A stretch of 12,271 nucleotides of DNA, taken from assembly GCA_012514545.1 (NCBI GenBank), contig JAAZAC010000089.1, forward strand, positions 1 to 12,271, written 5' to 3'. Of this stretch, positions 5,002 to 10,992 are shown in pieces. Each line of letters opens with the position of its first letter. The first letter of the stretch is position 1. A program made the translations under genes and the position numbers. This stretch comes from Actinomycetales bacterium (GTDB lineage Bacteria; Actinomycetota; Actinomycetes; Actinomycetales; Cellulomonadaceae). The notes below the pieces were generated by a model. It searched no databases, was not told the DNA's origin, and worked only from the letters and a program-made list of their open reading frames with translations.

Positions 5002-7093
5002 CGTGGCTCCTTCGGGGGGTGGGGCTGCCGGTGGGGGAGGCCGGCACGGTGGGGGCGGGCGCCTTCCGCGCGCGCGGGACGTGGCGCCGCCGGGGAACCG
5101 TGCCGCCGCGTCGGGGGGTCGGCGGCACGTCGCGGCGCACCAGGACGACGTCGTCCGCGGGCACCGCGGGGGAGAACCAGAAGCCCTGCGCGAGGTCGAC
5201 GTCGAGCGAGCGCAGGGTGGCGGCGGTCGCGCCGTCCTCGACGCCCTCGGCCACGACCTGCAGACCGAAGGAGTGCGCGAGGTCGACGACCGCCTTGATG
5301 ACGCTCCTGGCGCGCGCCGCGTTGGCGGCGTCGGTCAGGTCGTCGACGAAGAGCTGGTCGATCTTCAGGACGTCCACGGGCAGGTCGCGCAGCTGCGCGA
5401 TCGAGGTCTGGCCGGTGCCGAAGTCGTCGATCGCGGCGCGCACGCCCGCCGCGGCGAGGGCCTCGAGCACCGGCACGACGCGGGTGCGGTCGGCGACGAG
5501 CGCCGTCTCGGTGATCTCCACCTGGAGGTGCTCCGGCCGGACTCCGTGCTCCGCCAGCAGCCCCGTGATCGTCTCGACGATCGCGGGGCTGGCCGCCGTG
5601 TGCGCGGAGAGGTTGACGGCGATGGGCAGCCGCTCGTCGGCGGGCCAGGCCGCGAGCTGGCCGACCACCGTGCGCAGCACGACGTCGGTGAGCTCGTCGA
5701 TGAGCCCGGACTGCTCGGCGAGCGGGATGAAGACGGTCGGGCCGATGAGCCCGCGCGTCGGGTGGTGCCAGCGGACGAGCGCCTCGAGGCCCACGGTCAC
5801 CCCGGACGCGAGGTCGATCTTCGGCTGGTAGTGCACGCCGAGCTCGCCCGGACGGGACAGCGCCTCGTGCAGCTCGCCCTGGAGCACGAGGCGGGACGGG
5901 CTCGAGCCGTCCGCCGCGACGTCGTACAGCGCGACGCCGAGGCGGTGCTGCTTGGCCGTGTACATGGCGATGTCCGCCTTGCGCATGAGGTCGCGGACGT
6001 CGTCGGCGTGGTGGGGCAGGGCGGCCACCCCGATCGAGGGGGCCACGTGGACGGGGATGCCGCCGAGCACGAAGGGCTCGGTGAAGACGGCGCGCGCCCG
6101 GTGCGCGAGCCGCTCCGCCTCCTCGGGCGTGTCGACGGCGAGGAGGACGGCGAACTCGTCGCCGCCGAGGCGGGCGACGAGGTCGCGGCCGCGGAAGGTG
6201 CCCAGCAGGCGGTCCGCGGCCTGGCGCAGGAGGTCGTCGCCGCGGTCGTGGCCGAGGGTGTCGTTGATCTCCTTGAACCTGTCGACGTCGAGCAGGAGCA
6301 CGGCGACGCCGGGCCCGCCGCGCTGCGCGGCCGCCACGGCCCGCTCGAGGCGGCCGAAGAGCATGCGGCGGTTCGGCAGCCCGGTCAGCGCGTCGAGCAG
6401 CGCCATGCGCGCGTTGTCCATCGCCGAGCGGGCGAGGCTCTCCGACGCCGTGTGCACGGTGCGGAAGAGCACGAGCCAGAGCAGGAGCAGGCCGGCGCCC
6501 GCGGCGAGCGCGATGGAGCGCACGGCCATGGCGCGGGCCCGCATCCCGGAGGTGTGGTCGAACGTCACCTCGGCCGCGCCGACGAGCTGCCCGCCGGACC
6601 GGATGGGGACGTAGACGTCGAGGGCGGTCCGCGCCCCGCCGACCTCCCCCTCGGCCGCGCCCGCGAGGTACGGCCGGATGACGGCGGACGGCTCGCCCAT
6701 GCGCGCGGCGGACTCGAGCTGGGCGGGGTGCGGGAACCCGGCCGTGGAGCGCGACGCCGAGTCGAACAGGAGGATCCCGTCCACGTTCCAGATCCGCAGC
6801 GCCAGCACCGCGCCGTCGAGCCGGGCGGTGGACTCCTCCAGCACCGCGAGGTGCTCCTCGTCGAGCGCGCCGGTGCGGAAGGCCTCGACGGGCACGAGCG
6901 GGGCCACCCAGCCGGCCAGCGTCTCCGCCGAGCGCGTGCCCTCGTCGAGGGAGCGCTCGCGCATCACCTCCGCCGTCGCGACGACGACGCCGGCCGCGAC
7001 CGCGGCGATGCCCAGCAGGGAGATGAGCGCGAACCGGCGGGACAGCGTGAGGCGCTGCCCTGTCGCGCCCGCGCGTCGGGAGCTGCGGGTCAT
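4994..7093 (-). CDS. Membrane-bound GGDEF-EAL cyclic-di-GMP synthase/phosphodiesterase
   Basis: A 699-residue bifunctional enzyme candidate. Two transmembrane helices (about 19-41 and 193-212) enclose an extracytoplasmic sensor of about 150 residues of unrecognised fold. The GGDEF domain (about 225-390) has the intact GGDEF motif at 310-314 and an RGRD inhibitory I-site at 301-304, five residues before it. The EAL domain (about 405-650) has E437 in EALVR, N494, E526 in EITET, D556/D557 in DDFGTG, K577, E616 in AEGVED and Q636, so both synthesis and hydrolysis of c-di-GMP look possible; which dominates cannot be read from sequence. A basic, proline-rich tail of about 45 residues follows. AGGAG lies four bases before the ATG. 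It is the first gene of the operon with the TasA-like protein, signal peptidase and LamG protein. Confidence 0.97.
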   Translation of the reverse strand: MTRSSRRAGATGQRLTLSRRFALISLLGIAAVAAGVVVATAEVMRERSLDEGTRSAETLAGWVAPLVPVEAFRTGALDEEHLAVLEESTARLDGAVLALRIWNVDGILLFDSASRSTAGFPHPAQLESAARMGEPSAVIRPYLAGAAEGEVGGARTALDVYVPIRSGGQLVGAAEVTFDHTSGMRARAMAVRSIALAAGAGLLLLWLVLFRTVHTASESLARSAMDNARMALLDALTGLPNRRMLFGRLERAVAAAQRGGPGVAVLLLDVDRFKEINDTLGHDRGDDLLRQAADRLLGTFRGRDLVARLGGDEFAVLLAVDTPEEAERLAHRARAVFTEPFVLGGIPVHVAPSIGVAALPHHADDVRDLMRKADIAMYTAKQHRLGVALYDVAADGSSPSRLVLQGELHEALSRPGELGVHYQPKIDLASGVTVGLEALVRWHHPTRGLIGPTVFIPLAEQSGLIDELTDVVLRTVVGQLAAWPADERLPIAVNLSAHTAASPAIVETITGLLAEHGVRPEHLQVEITETALVADRTRVVPVLEALAAAGVRAAIDDFGTGQTSIAQLRDLPVDVLKIDQLFVDDLTDAANAARARSVIKAVVDLAHSFGLQVVAEGVEDGATAATLRSLDVDLAQGFWFSPAVPADDVVLVRRDVPPTPRRGGTVPRRRHVPRARKAPAPTVPASPTGSPTPRRSHDG

Positions 7094-7220
7094 CGGACTC
7101 CTGGTGGCCGTGGATCACCGGGGGGAGGGACGTGGGGGCGTCCGCCCGGTGACCTGGTTCGGGGGAAACTACGGCGAGTTGTCCGGGGCGCATGACTGCC
7201 AACCGGTGGATCGGACGCCA
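7094..7220 (-). promoter_or_regulatory. Leader region of the c-di-GMP / TasA-like operon
   Basis: This is the proximal part of the 324-bp gap between the divergent GGDEF-EAL and DUF6226 genes; it holds no credible gene. On the minus strand TAGTTT (7171-7166) is a possible -10 box giving a leader of about 65 bases, but it has no good -35 partner. GGCGTCCG (7219-7212) and CGGACGCC (7144-7137) are exact inverse complements and could close a roughly 80-base hairpin. I saw no GEMM-type c-di-GMP riboswitch core. The operon promoter is not firmly located. Confidence 0.35.
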
Positions 7221-7256
7221 TTTCACCCGGCCTTTCACCCGGCCTTTCACCCGGTC
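7221..7256. repeat. Three tandem 12-bp repeats upstream of the GGDEF-EAL operon
   Basis: TTTCACCCGGCC occurs at 7221-7232 and 7233-7244 and, with one change (ending GGTC), at 7245-7256. The copies abut with no spacer, so this is not CRISPR-like. The 12-bp period is slightly more than one helical turn and would suit repeated binding of a regulator upstream of the operon. The rest of the gap, 7257-7405, shows no further feature. Confidence 0.85.
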
Positions 7257-7405
7257 CCGGCGTGTCGCGCTGGACGCCTGGCGGGCGGGGCGTCGTGGGG
7301 GACGCCGGCGGTCGGACGGCGCTCCTCGGCGCGGTACCAGCGCGCCGGCGAGGACGGCTGGGACCCCCGTCCCGAATGCCCTCGCCCGGGCGGCGGGCCG
7401 GGCCG

Positions 7406-7411
7406 TACGGT
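7406..7411 (+). promoter_or_regulatory. Leaderless -10 box of the DUF6226 gene
   Basis: TACGGT ends seven bases before the first base of the GTG at 7418, placing the predicted transcription start at the start codon. No ribosome-binding site and no clear -35 box are present. The box supports the GTG over the upstream in-frame start at 7262. Confidence 0.5.
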
Positions 7412-7417
7412 CGGGGC

Positions 7418-8098
7418 GTGACCACCGCCGCCGACCTGCGCGCGCGGGTCGGGGCCGCCTTCGCCCGGCTCGACCTGCCGTCGTGGCCCGACCCCCACCC
7501 GGACCGGTCGCCCCGCGACGAGGAGTACTCGCGGCTGACGGACCCCGCGCGCTACCGCGTCGTGCACGCCCGCGCCCGCGTGTGGGCGGACGTGCTGCGG
7601 GAGGCCGGGGCCCGCGCCGAGGCGCTGCCCGCGGGCGAGGGCGCCGCCGACCGCCCGTTCGACCGCGGCGTGCGGCTCACCGTGCCGCGGCCGGGGACGC
7701 TCGCGCTGCTCCTCCTCGAGCGGGACGTGCGCGACCCCTTCCGGCCCGACGCCGAGGCCCTCCCCGTCCTCGACGTCGCCGTCGCGCGGCCGGACGTCGT
7801 CGTCGAGACGCAGCCCGACTGCGGGTGCGACGCGTGCGACACCGGCTCCGCCGACATCCTCGGCACGCTGGACGAGGCGGTCGCGCGCGTCGTCGGCGGC
7901 CCCTTCGTGGCGCTCCGCGGCGACGGCTGGGGTGCCCAGTGGTACCCCGACGGCGGCAGCGCCTGGAGCAGCGGCGAGGGGAGCGCGCACGACCAGCACG
8001 GGGCGCGCATGGAGCTGTGCCGCCGCCTCGTGGCGGGCGAGGACGTGTCGCTGCCGCCCGGCGCCGAGGCGTTCGTCGGCGCGCCCTGGTTCGGCTGA
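7418..8098 (+). CDS. DUF6226 family protein
   Basis: A 226-residue protein that I recognise as DUF6226, an actinobacterial family of unknown function. Visible marks are an N-terminal WPDPHP segment (residues 23-28), the following EEYSRLTDPARYRV (35-48), and a cysteine cluster CGCDAC (C135, C137, C140) ending the strand VVVETQPD. The cluster could bind a metal or be redox active, but three cysteines alone do not prove it. It has no signal peptide or membrane helix, so it is probably cytoplasmic. The GTG at 7418 was chosen because it sits just after a TACGGT -10 box and starts the family-like sequence; upstream codons in the frame are low-complexity. It is transcribed away from the c-di-GMP operon and converges on tetR over a hairpin. 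No function is assigned. Confidence 0.76.
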   Translation: MTTAADLRARVGAAFARLDLPSWPDPHPDRSPRDEEYSRLTDPARYRVVHARARVWADVLREAGARAEALPAGEGAADRPFDRGVRLTVPRPGTLALLLLERDVRDPFRPDAEALPVLDVAVARPDVVVETQPDCGCDACDTGSADILGTLDEAVARVVGGPFVALRGDGWGAQWYPDGGSAWSSGEGSAHDQHGARMELCRRLVAGEDVSLPPGAEAFVGAPWFG

Positions 8099-8117
8099 GC
8101 CGCCCGGCGCGGGCGGC
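8099..8117. terminator. Perfect GC hairpin between convergent genes
   Basis: GCCGCCC (8099-8105) pairs with GGGCGGC (8111-8117) over the loop GGCGC, starting directly after the DUF6226 stop. The convergent tetR stop is at 8129. There is no T-tract, so it would be a GC-hairpin terminator of the actinobacterial kind. Confidence 0.55.
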
Positions 8118-8128
8118 GTGGGGGAGCC

Positions 8129-8761
8129 TCAGGCCGGGGCGGGCAGGCCGTCGGCGAGCGCGGCGAACGCCTCGACGATGGCGGCCGACGGCGACACGGC
8201 CCGGCCGGCGTCGACCGACCGGTGCACCGCGGTGCGGGCCGCGGCGAGGGCGACGGACGCGACGAGCGCGGGGTAGGGGTGCCCGGCGGGCAGCCCGGCG
8301 CGCTCGGCGAGCGCCGCCGCCACCTCGCGCTCGGCGCTCGCGCTCGCGCCGAGGAGGCGGGGCAGCAGCTCGGGGTGCTGCTCGAGGAGCGCGCGGCGCA
8401 GCGTCCAGAGGTCGTGGTCGGCGGCCATCTCGTCGGCGTAGGTGGCGAGGGCCGCGCCGAGCGCGACGAGCGGCGGCTCGTCGGCGGGGCGCTCGCGCAG
8501 GTGCTCGAGCAGCAGGCGCCGGGCGTCGGGGTCGTCGCCGACGACGGCCTCCTCCTTGGAGGCGAAGTAGTTGAAGAACGTGCGCGGCGACACCTCGGCC
8601 GCCGCGGCGATCTCGTCGACCGTGACGTGGTCGAGCCCGCGCTCGACGGTGAGCGACAGCGCGGCACGGCGCAGCGCGGCCCGGGTCCGGCGCTTCTTGC
8701 GCTCGCGCAGGCCCTCCTCGCGCAGGGCGTCCTCGCGCAGGGCCTCGGTGGTCACGGTCAT
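8129..8761 (-). CDS. TetR-family repressor of the divergent efflux transporter
   Basis: A 210-residue TetR/AcrR regulator. The helix-turn-helix is at about residues 47-66 (VTVDEIAAAAEVSPRTFFNYF), followed by SKEEAVVG. FFNYF in place of FYxHF is common in the AcrR-like group. The effector domain (about 75-205) is helical and diverged. The ATG at 8761 follows a TACCAT -10 box by seven bases and is leaderless; an alternative start at 8827 would translate through the operators. Residues 6-22 carry a threefold LRE(D/E/R) repeat, encoded by an imperfect 15-bp DNA repeat, forming a charged helix before the DNA-binding domain. It is divergent from the DHA2 transporter gene with two palindromic sites between them, so it probably represses both itself and the pump and is released by a pump substrate. 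Confidence 0.94.
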   Translation of the reverse strand: MTVTTEALREDALREEGLRERKKRRTRAALRRAALSLTVERGLDHVTVDEIAAAAEVSPRTFFNYFASKEEAVVGDDPDARRLLLEHLRERPADEPPLVALGAALATYADEMAADHDLWTLRRALLEQHPELLPRLLGASASAEREVAAALAERAGLPAGHPYPALVASVALAAARTAVHRSVDAGRAVSPSAAIVEAFAALADGLPAPA

Positions 8762-8767
8762 GCCGCC

Positions 8768-8773
8768 ATGGTA
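8768..8773 (-). promoter_or_regulatory. Leaderless -10 box of the efflux repressor gene
   Basis: On the minus strand TACCAT (8773-8768) ends seven bases before the ATG at 8761. The -35 region expected around 8791-8798 is covered by the weaker palindrome at 8782-8800. No ribosome-binding site is present. Confidence 0.5.
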
Positions 8774-8781
8774 GCGCACAA

Positions 8782-8800
8782 ACCTGCAGTCCGTGCAGAA
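8782..8800. promoter_or_regulatory. Second, degenerate operator-like site
   Basis: ACCTGCAGTCCGTGCAGAA matches the perfect palindrome at 8816-8834 at 12 of 19 positions and keeps the inverse pair CTGCA/TGCAG. The two centres, 8791 and 8825, are 34 bases apart. A further isolated TGCAG lies at 8802-8806. It overlaps the tetR -35 region, which fits autoregulation with lower affinity. Binding is inferred. Confidence 0.55.
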
Positions 8801-8815
8801 ATGCAGCCATGCGAT

Positions 8816-8834
8816 AGTTGCAGTCACTGCAACT
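8816..8834. promoter_or_regulatory. Perfect 19-bp palindromic operator
   Basis: AGTTGCAGTCACTGCAACT is a perfect inverted repeat of nine bases around a central C. It contains the -35 box of the transporter gene (8818-8823). Length and symmetry suit a TetR dimer, and the position between the divergent repressor and transporter genes makes the adjacent TetR the likely binder. Confidence 0.82.
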
Positions 8835-8846
8835 TAGGCGTACCGT
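8818..8846 (+). promoter_or_regulatory. Promoter of the DHA2 transporter gene
   Basis: TTGCAG (8818-8823) and TACCGT (8841-8846) are spaced by exactly 17 bases, a good sigma-70-type promoter. Transcription should begin near 8853 and give a leader of about 75 bases. The -35 box lies wholly inside the perfect palindrome, so a bound repressor would block polymerase. Confidence 0.68.
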
Positions 8847-8914
8847 GTGGGCCGAAGGTCCCGACGACGCGACCGACCCACCCAGCACCACCCCGTCGCC
8901 CTGCGTCGGCGACC

Positions 8915-8921
8915 GAAGGAG
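8915..8921 (+). promoter_or_regulatory. Ribosome-binding site of the transporter gene
   Basis: GAAGGAG lies six bases before the GTG at 8928 and decides the start against the longer in-frame reading from 8847. It is the strongest Shine-Dalgarno sequence on the plus strand of this window. Confidence 0.85.
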
Positions 8922-8927
8922 TCCCGC

Positions 8928-10541
8928 GTGAGCACCACCCCCGTCCCGGCACGCCTGGACCCGGCCACCCGCCGCGTGTTCGTCGGCCTCATGCTCGGCA
9001 TGCTCGTCGCCTCGATCAGCCAGACGATCGTGTCCCCGGCGATGCCGATCATCGTCGCCGAGCTCGGCGGCATCGAGCACTACAGCTGGCTCGCCACCGC
9101 CGCCATGCTCGCCTCCGCCGTCGTCGTGCCCGTCGTCGGCAAGCTGTCCGACCTGTACGGCCGGCGCGGCTTCTACCTCGGCGCGCTCGCCACGTTCCTC
9201 GTCGGCGCCCTGCTGTCCGGCCTCGCCCAGTCGTTCTGGTGGCTCGTCGGCGCCCGGGTGGTCCAGGGCCTCGGCATGGGCGCGCTCATGGCGCTGTCCC
9301 AGACCGTCATCGGCGACATCATCCCGCCGCGCCAGCGCGGCAAGTACCAGGGGATCATGGGCGCGGTCTTCGGCCTCACCTCGATCGCCGGGCCGCTCGT
9401 CGGCGGCTTCGTCACCGACCACTGGGGCTGGCGCTGGCTCTTCCTCGCGACGCTCCCGCTCGGCGTGGCCGCGCTCGTCGTCATCGCCCGCTCGCTGCAC
9501 CTGCCGCACACGCCGCGGGTCGCGCGGATCGACGTCGCCGGCATCCTCACGCTGTCCGGCGCGCTCGTCGCGATCCTGCTCGCCACCTCGTGGGGCGGCA
9601 CCACCTACCCGTGGGGCTCGGTGCAGGTGGTCGGCCTCTACGTCGCGGGCGCCGCGCTGCTGACGTTCTTCGTGCCGATCGAGCTGCGCGCCGCCGAGCC
9701 GGTGCTCCCGCTGCGCCTGTTCCGCAACGGCATCGTCACGTTCGCCACCCTCGCCGGGTTCTTCATCGCGATGGGCATGTTCGGCGCGGTGTTCTACATC
9801 CCCGTGTACGCGCAGGGCGTGCTCGGCGTGAGCGCCACGAGCTCCGGCGTGATCATCATGCCGATGAGCCTCGCGATGATCGTCGTCGGCATCGTCGTCG
9901 GCGCTCTCATCACGCGCACCGGCCGGTACAAGGTGTTCACCGTCACCGGGACCGTCGTCATGGTCGCGGGCTTCTGGCTGCTCACCCGGTTGCACCACGG
10001 CTCGTCGTCGCTCGAGCTCACCGTCGCGATGGTGACCATCGGCCTCGGGCTCGGCGCCGCGATGCAGACGATGACGCTCATCGTCCAGAACGCCGTCGAC
10101 CGGGCCGACCTCGGCGTCGCGACCGCGGCCACCCAGTTCGTCCGCAGCGCCGGCGGCACCGTCGGCATCGCCGTGCTCGGCACGGTCATGTCGTCGCGGC
10201 TCGGCTCCGCGATCGCCGCCCACCTGCCGGCCGGCGCCGCCGCGGCGATGCCGGCGGAGGGCCTGTCCGCCGGGTCCGTGCTCGACCCGAGCGCGCTCGC
10301 CGGGCTGCCCGCGCCGATCGCCCTGGCGGTCCGCCAGGGGCTCGCCGACGCCCTGCACCAGGTCTTCGTCGTCGGGCTGCCGTTCGCGGCGCTCGCCGTC
10401 GTCGCGGCCCTGCTCATCCGCGAGATCCCGCTGCGCCACACGTTCGACGACGGCCCGTCGGCCCCCGCGGACGCGGACGCCGACGCGGACGCGGACGCCG
10501 GGGACGCCGACGCCGGGACGCGGGAGGCCGTGCGGGTCTGA
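8928..10541 (+). CDS. DHA2-family (EmrB/QacA type) multidrug MFS transporter
   Basis: A 537-residue inner-membrane protein of the size of 14-helix DHA2 drug/proton antiporters, with hydrophobic segments along its length. MFS motif A is at 71-83 (GKLSDLYGRRGFY) and the antiporter motif C region at 147-162 (VFGLTSIAGPLVGGFV). In TM1 the usual LDxTIV signature reads ISQTIVSPAMP (residues 30-40), so the aspartate of motif D1 is serine. The C-terminus is a soluble acidic tail with an Asp-Ala repeat (about 514-529). It probably exports toxic or drug-like compounds using the proton gradient; substrates cannot be inferred. The divergent TetR and the palindrome over its -35 box point to induction by substrate. 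It converges on the NYN-domain gene with only four bases between the stops. Confidence 0.96.
   Translation: MSTTPVPARLDPATRRVFVGLMLGMLVASISQTIVSPAMPIIVAELGGIEHYSWLATAAMLASAVVVPVVGKLSDLYGRRGFYLGALATFLVGALLSGLAQSFWWLVGARVVQGLGMGALMALSQTVIGDIIPPRQRGKYQGIMGAVFGLTSIAGPLVGGFVTDHWGWRWLFLATLPLGVAALVVIARSLHLPHTPRVARIDVAGILTLSGALVAILLATSWGGTTYPWGSVQVVGLYVAGAALLTFFVPIELRAAEPVLPLRLFRNGIVTFATLAGFFIAMGMFGAVFYIPVYAQGVLGVSATSSGVIIMPMSLAMIVVGIVVGALITRTGRYKVFTVTGTVVMVAGFWLLTRLHHGSSSLELTVAMVTIGLGLGAAMQTMTLIVQNAVDRADLGVATAATQFVRSAGGTVGIAVLGTVMSSRLGSAIAAHLPAGAAAAMPAEGLSAGSVLDPSALAGLPAPIALAVRQGLADALHQVFVVGLPFAALAVVAALLIREIPLRHTFDDGPSAPADADADADADAGDADAGTREAVRV
10468..10516. repeat. Short tandem repeat encoding an Asp-Ala tail
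   Basis: GACGCG/GACGCC hexamers repeat near the 3' end of the transporter gene and encode alternating Asp-Ala (residues about 514-529). Such a tract is prone to slippage and probably forms a flexible acidic cytoplasmic tail. Confidence 0.8.
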
Positions 10542-10549
10542 GGCCTCAG
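10538..10549. other. 12-bp palindrome spanning two convergent stop codons
   Basis: CTGAGGCCTCAG contains the TGA of the transporter gene (10539-10541) and, on the other strand, the TGA of the NYN gene (10548-10546). It is too short for a convincing terminator hairpin, and no other terminator lies between these genes. Confidence 0.6.
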
Positions 10550-10971
10550 CGCGCGTCGAGCAGGTCGCGCAGCCAGCCCGCCCCGCGCGTCGTCGCCCCG
10601 AGCGCGGCGACGCGGCGGCGCAGCTCGCGGTCCGACGTCACGACCACCACCCTCGCGGGGCCGCCCTCACCGGGCGGCCCCGCGAGCGCGCTCACGAGGT
10701 CGACGATCGCGGCGTCCCCGTCGCGGGGCGCCCGCAGCACCTCGACCGCACCGGGGTCCTCGGCGTCGGCGGTCTCCGCGGCGGCGGCGCGGCCCTCGAG
10801 CACGACGACGACCCGCGCCCCGGCCAGCCCCTCGGCGCCCGCCGCCCGCGCGGCCGCGACCTGCGCCACGAGCCGCCCGGCCGCCCCGGGGCGGTCCCGC
10901 CACCAGCCGTCCGGCCGGGCGCCGACGACGTTCGCCGCGTCCACGACGACGACCCCCGCCCGCTCCGGCAC
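10546..10971 (-). CDS. Small stand-alone NYN/PIN-like domain protein
   Basis: A 141-residue protein consisting of one NYN (PIN-like) domain. It opens with VVVVDAANVVG (D11, N14), continues with a WWRDRPGAA helix start, and has further acidic positions D84/D86/D91 (RDGDAAIVDL) and S113-D114 in VVVTSDREL. This D...D...SD pattern is the metal-binding layout of NYN and PIN ribonucleases, so it may cleave RNA. Such proteins are sometimes labelled NTP pyrophosphohydrolase, which I think less likely. No antitoxin-like gene is beside it, so a toxin-antitoxin pair is not supported. The GTG at 10971 follows a TAGCCT -10 box by seven bases, indicating a leaderless start, and lies 21 bases after the P450 stop on the same strand. 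It therefore probably has its own promoter and may also be read through from the P450 gene. Confidence 0.84.
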   Translation of the reverse strand: MPERAGVVVVDAANVVGARPDGWWRDRPGAAGRLVAQVAAARAAGAEGLAGARVVVVLEGRAAAAETADAEDPGAVEVLRAPRDGDAAIVDLVSALAGPPGEGGPARVVVVTSDRELRRRVAALGATTRGAGWLRDLLDAR

Positions 10972-10977
10972 CCGCCC

Positions 10978-10983
10978 AGGCTA
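10978..10983 (-). promoter_or_regulatory. Leaderless -10 box of the NYN gene
   Basis: On the minus strand TAGCCT (10983-10978) is followed by GGGCGG and then the GTG at 10971. The eleven-base string CCTAGCCTGGG parallels GCCTAGCCTGGG before the pirin gene. The -35 region would fall inside the end of the P450 gene. Confidence 0.5.
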
Positions 10984-10992
10984 GGGCGCCGC

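Noticed and set aside
7221..7256. Short CRISPR-like array
   Set aside because: Only 12-bp units that abut directly with no spacers, and no cas genes.
7094..7260. GEMM (c-di-GMP) riboswitch ahead of the GGDEF-EAL gene
   Set aside because: The conserved GEMM core with its GGGCAAACC-like and CGCAAAGCCTCCGG-like strings is not present on the minus strand.
7090..7425. Minus-strand 111-codon frame in the gap upstream of the GGDEF-EAL gene
   Set aside because: Proline/arginine-rich low complexity, no ribosome-binding site, and its start lies over the leaderless start of the divergent DUF6226 gene.
10546..10971. NYN protein as the toxin of a toxin-antitoxin pair
   Set aside because: No small antitoxin gene is adjacent; the neighbours are a P450 and a convergent transporter.
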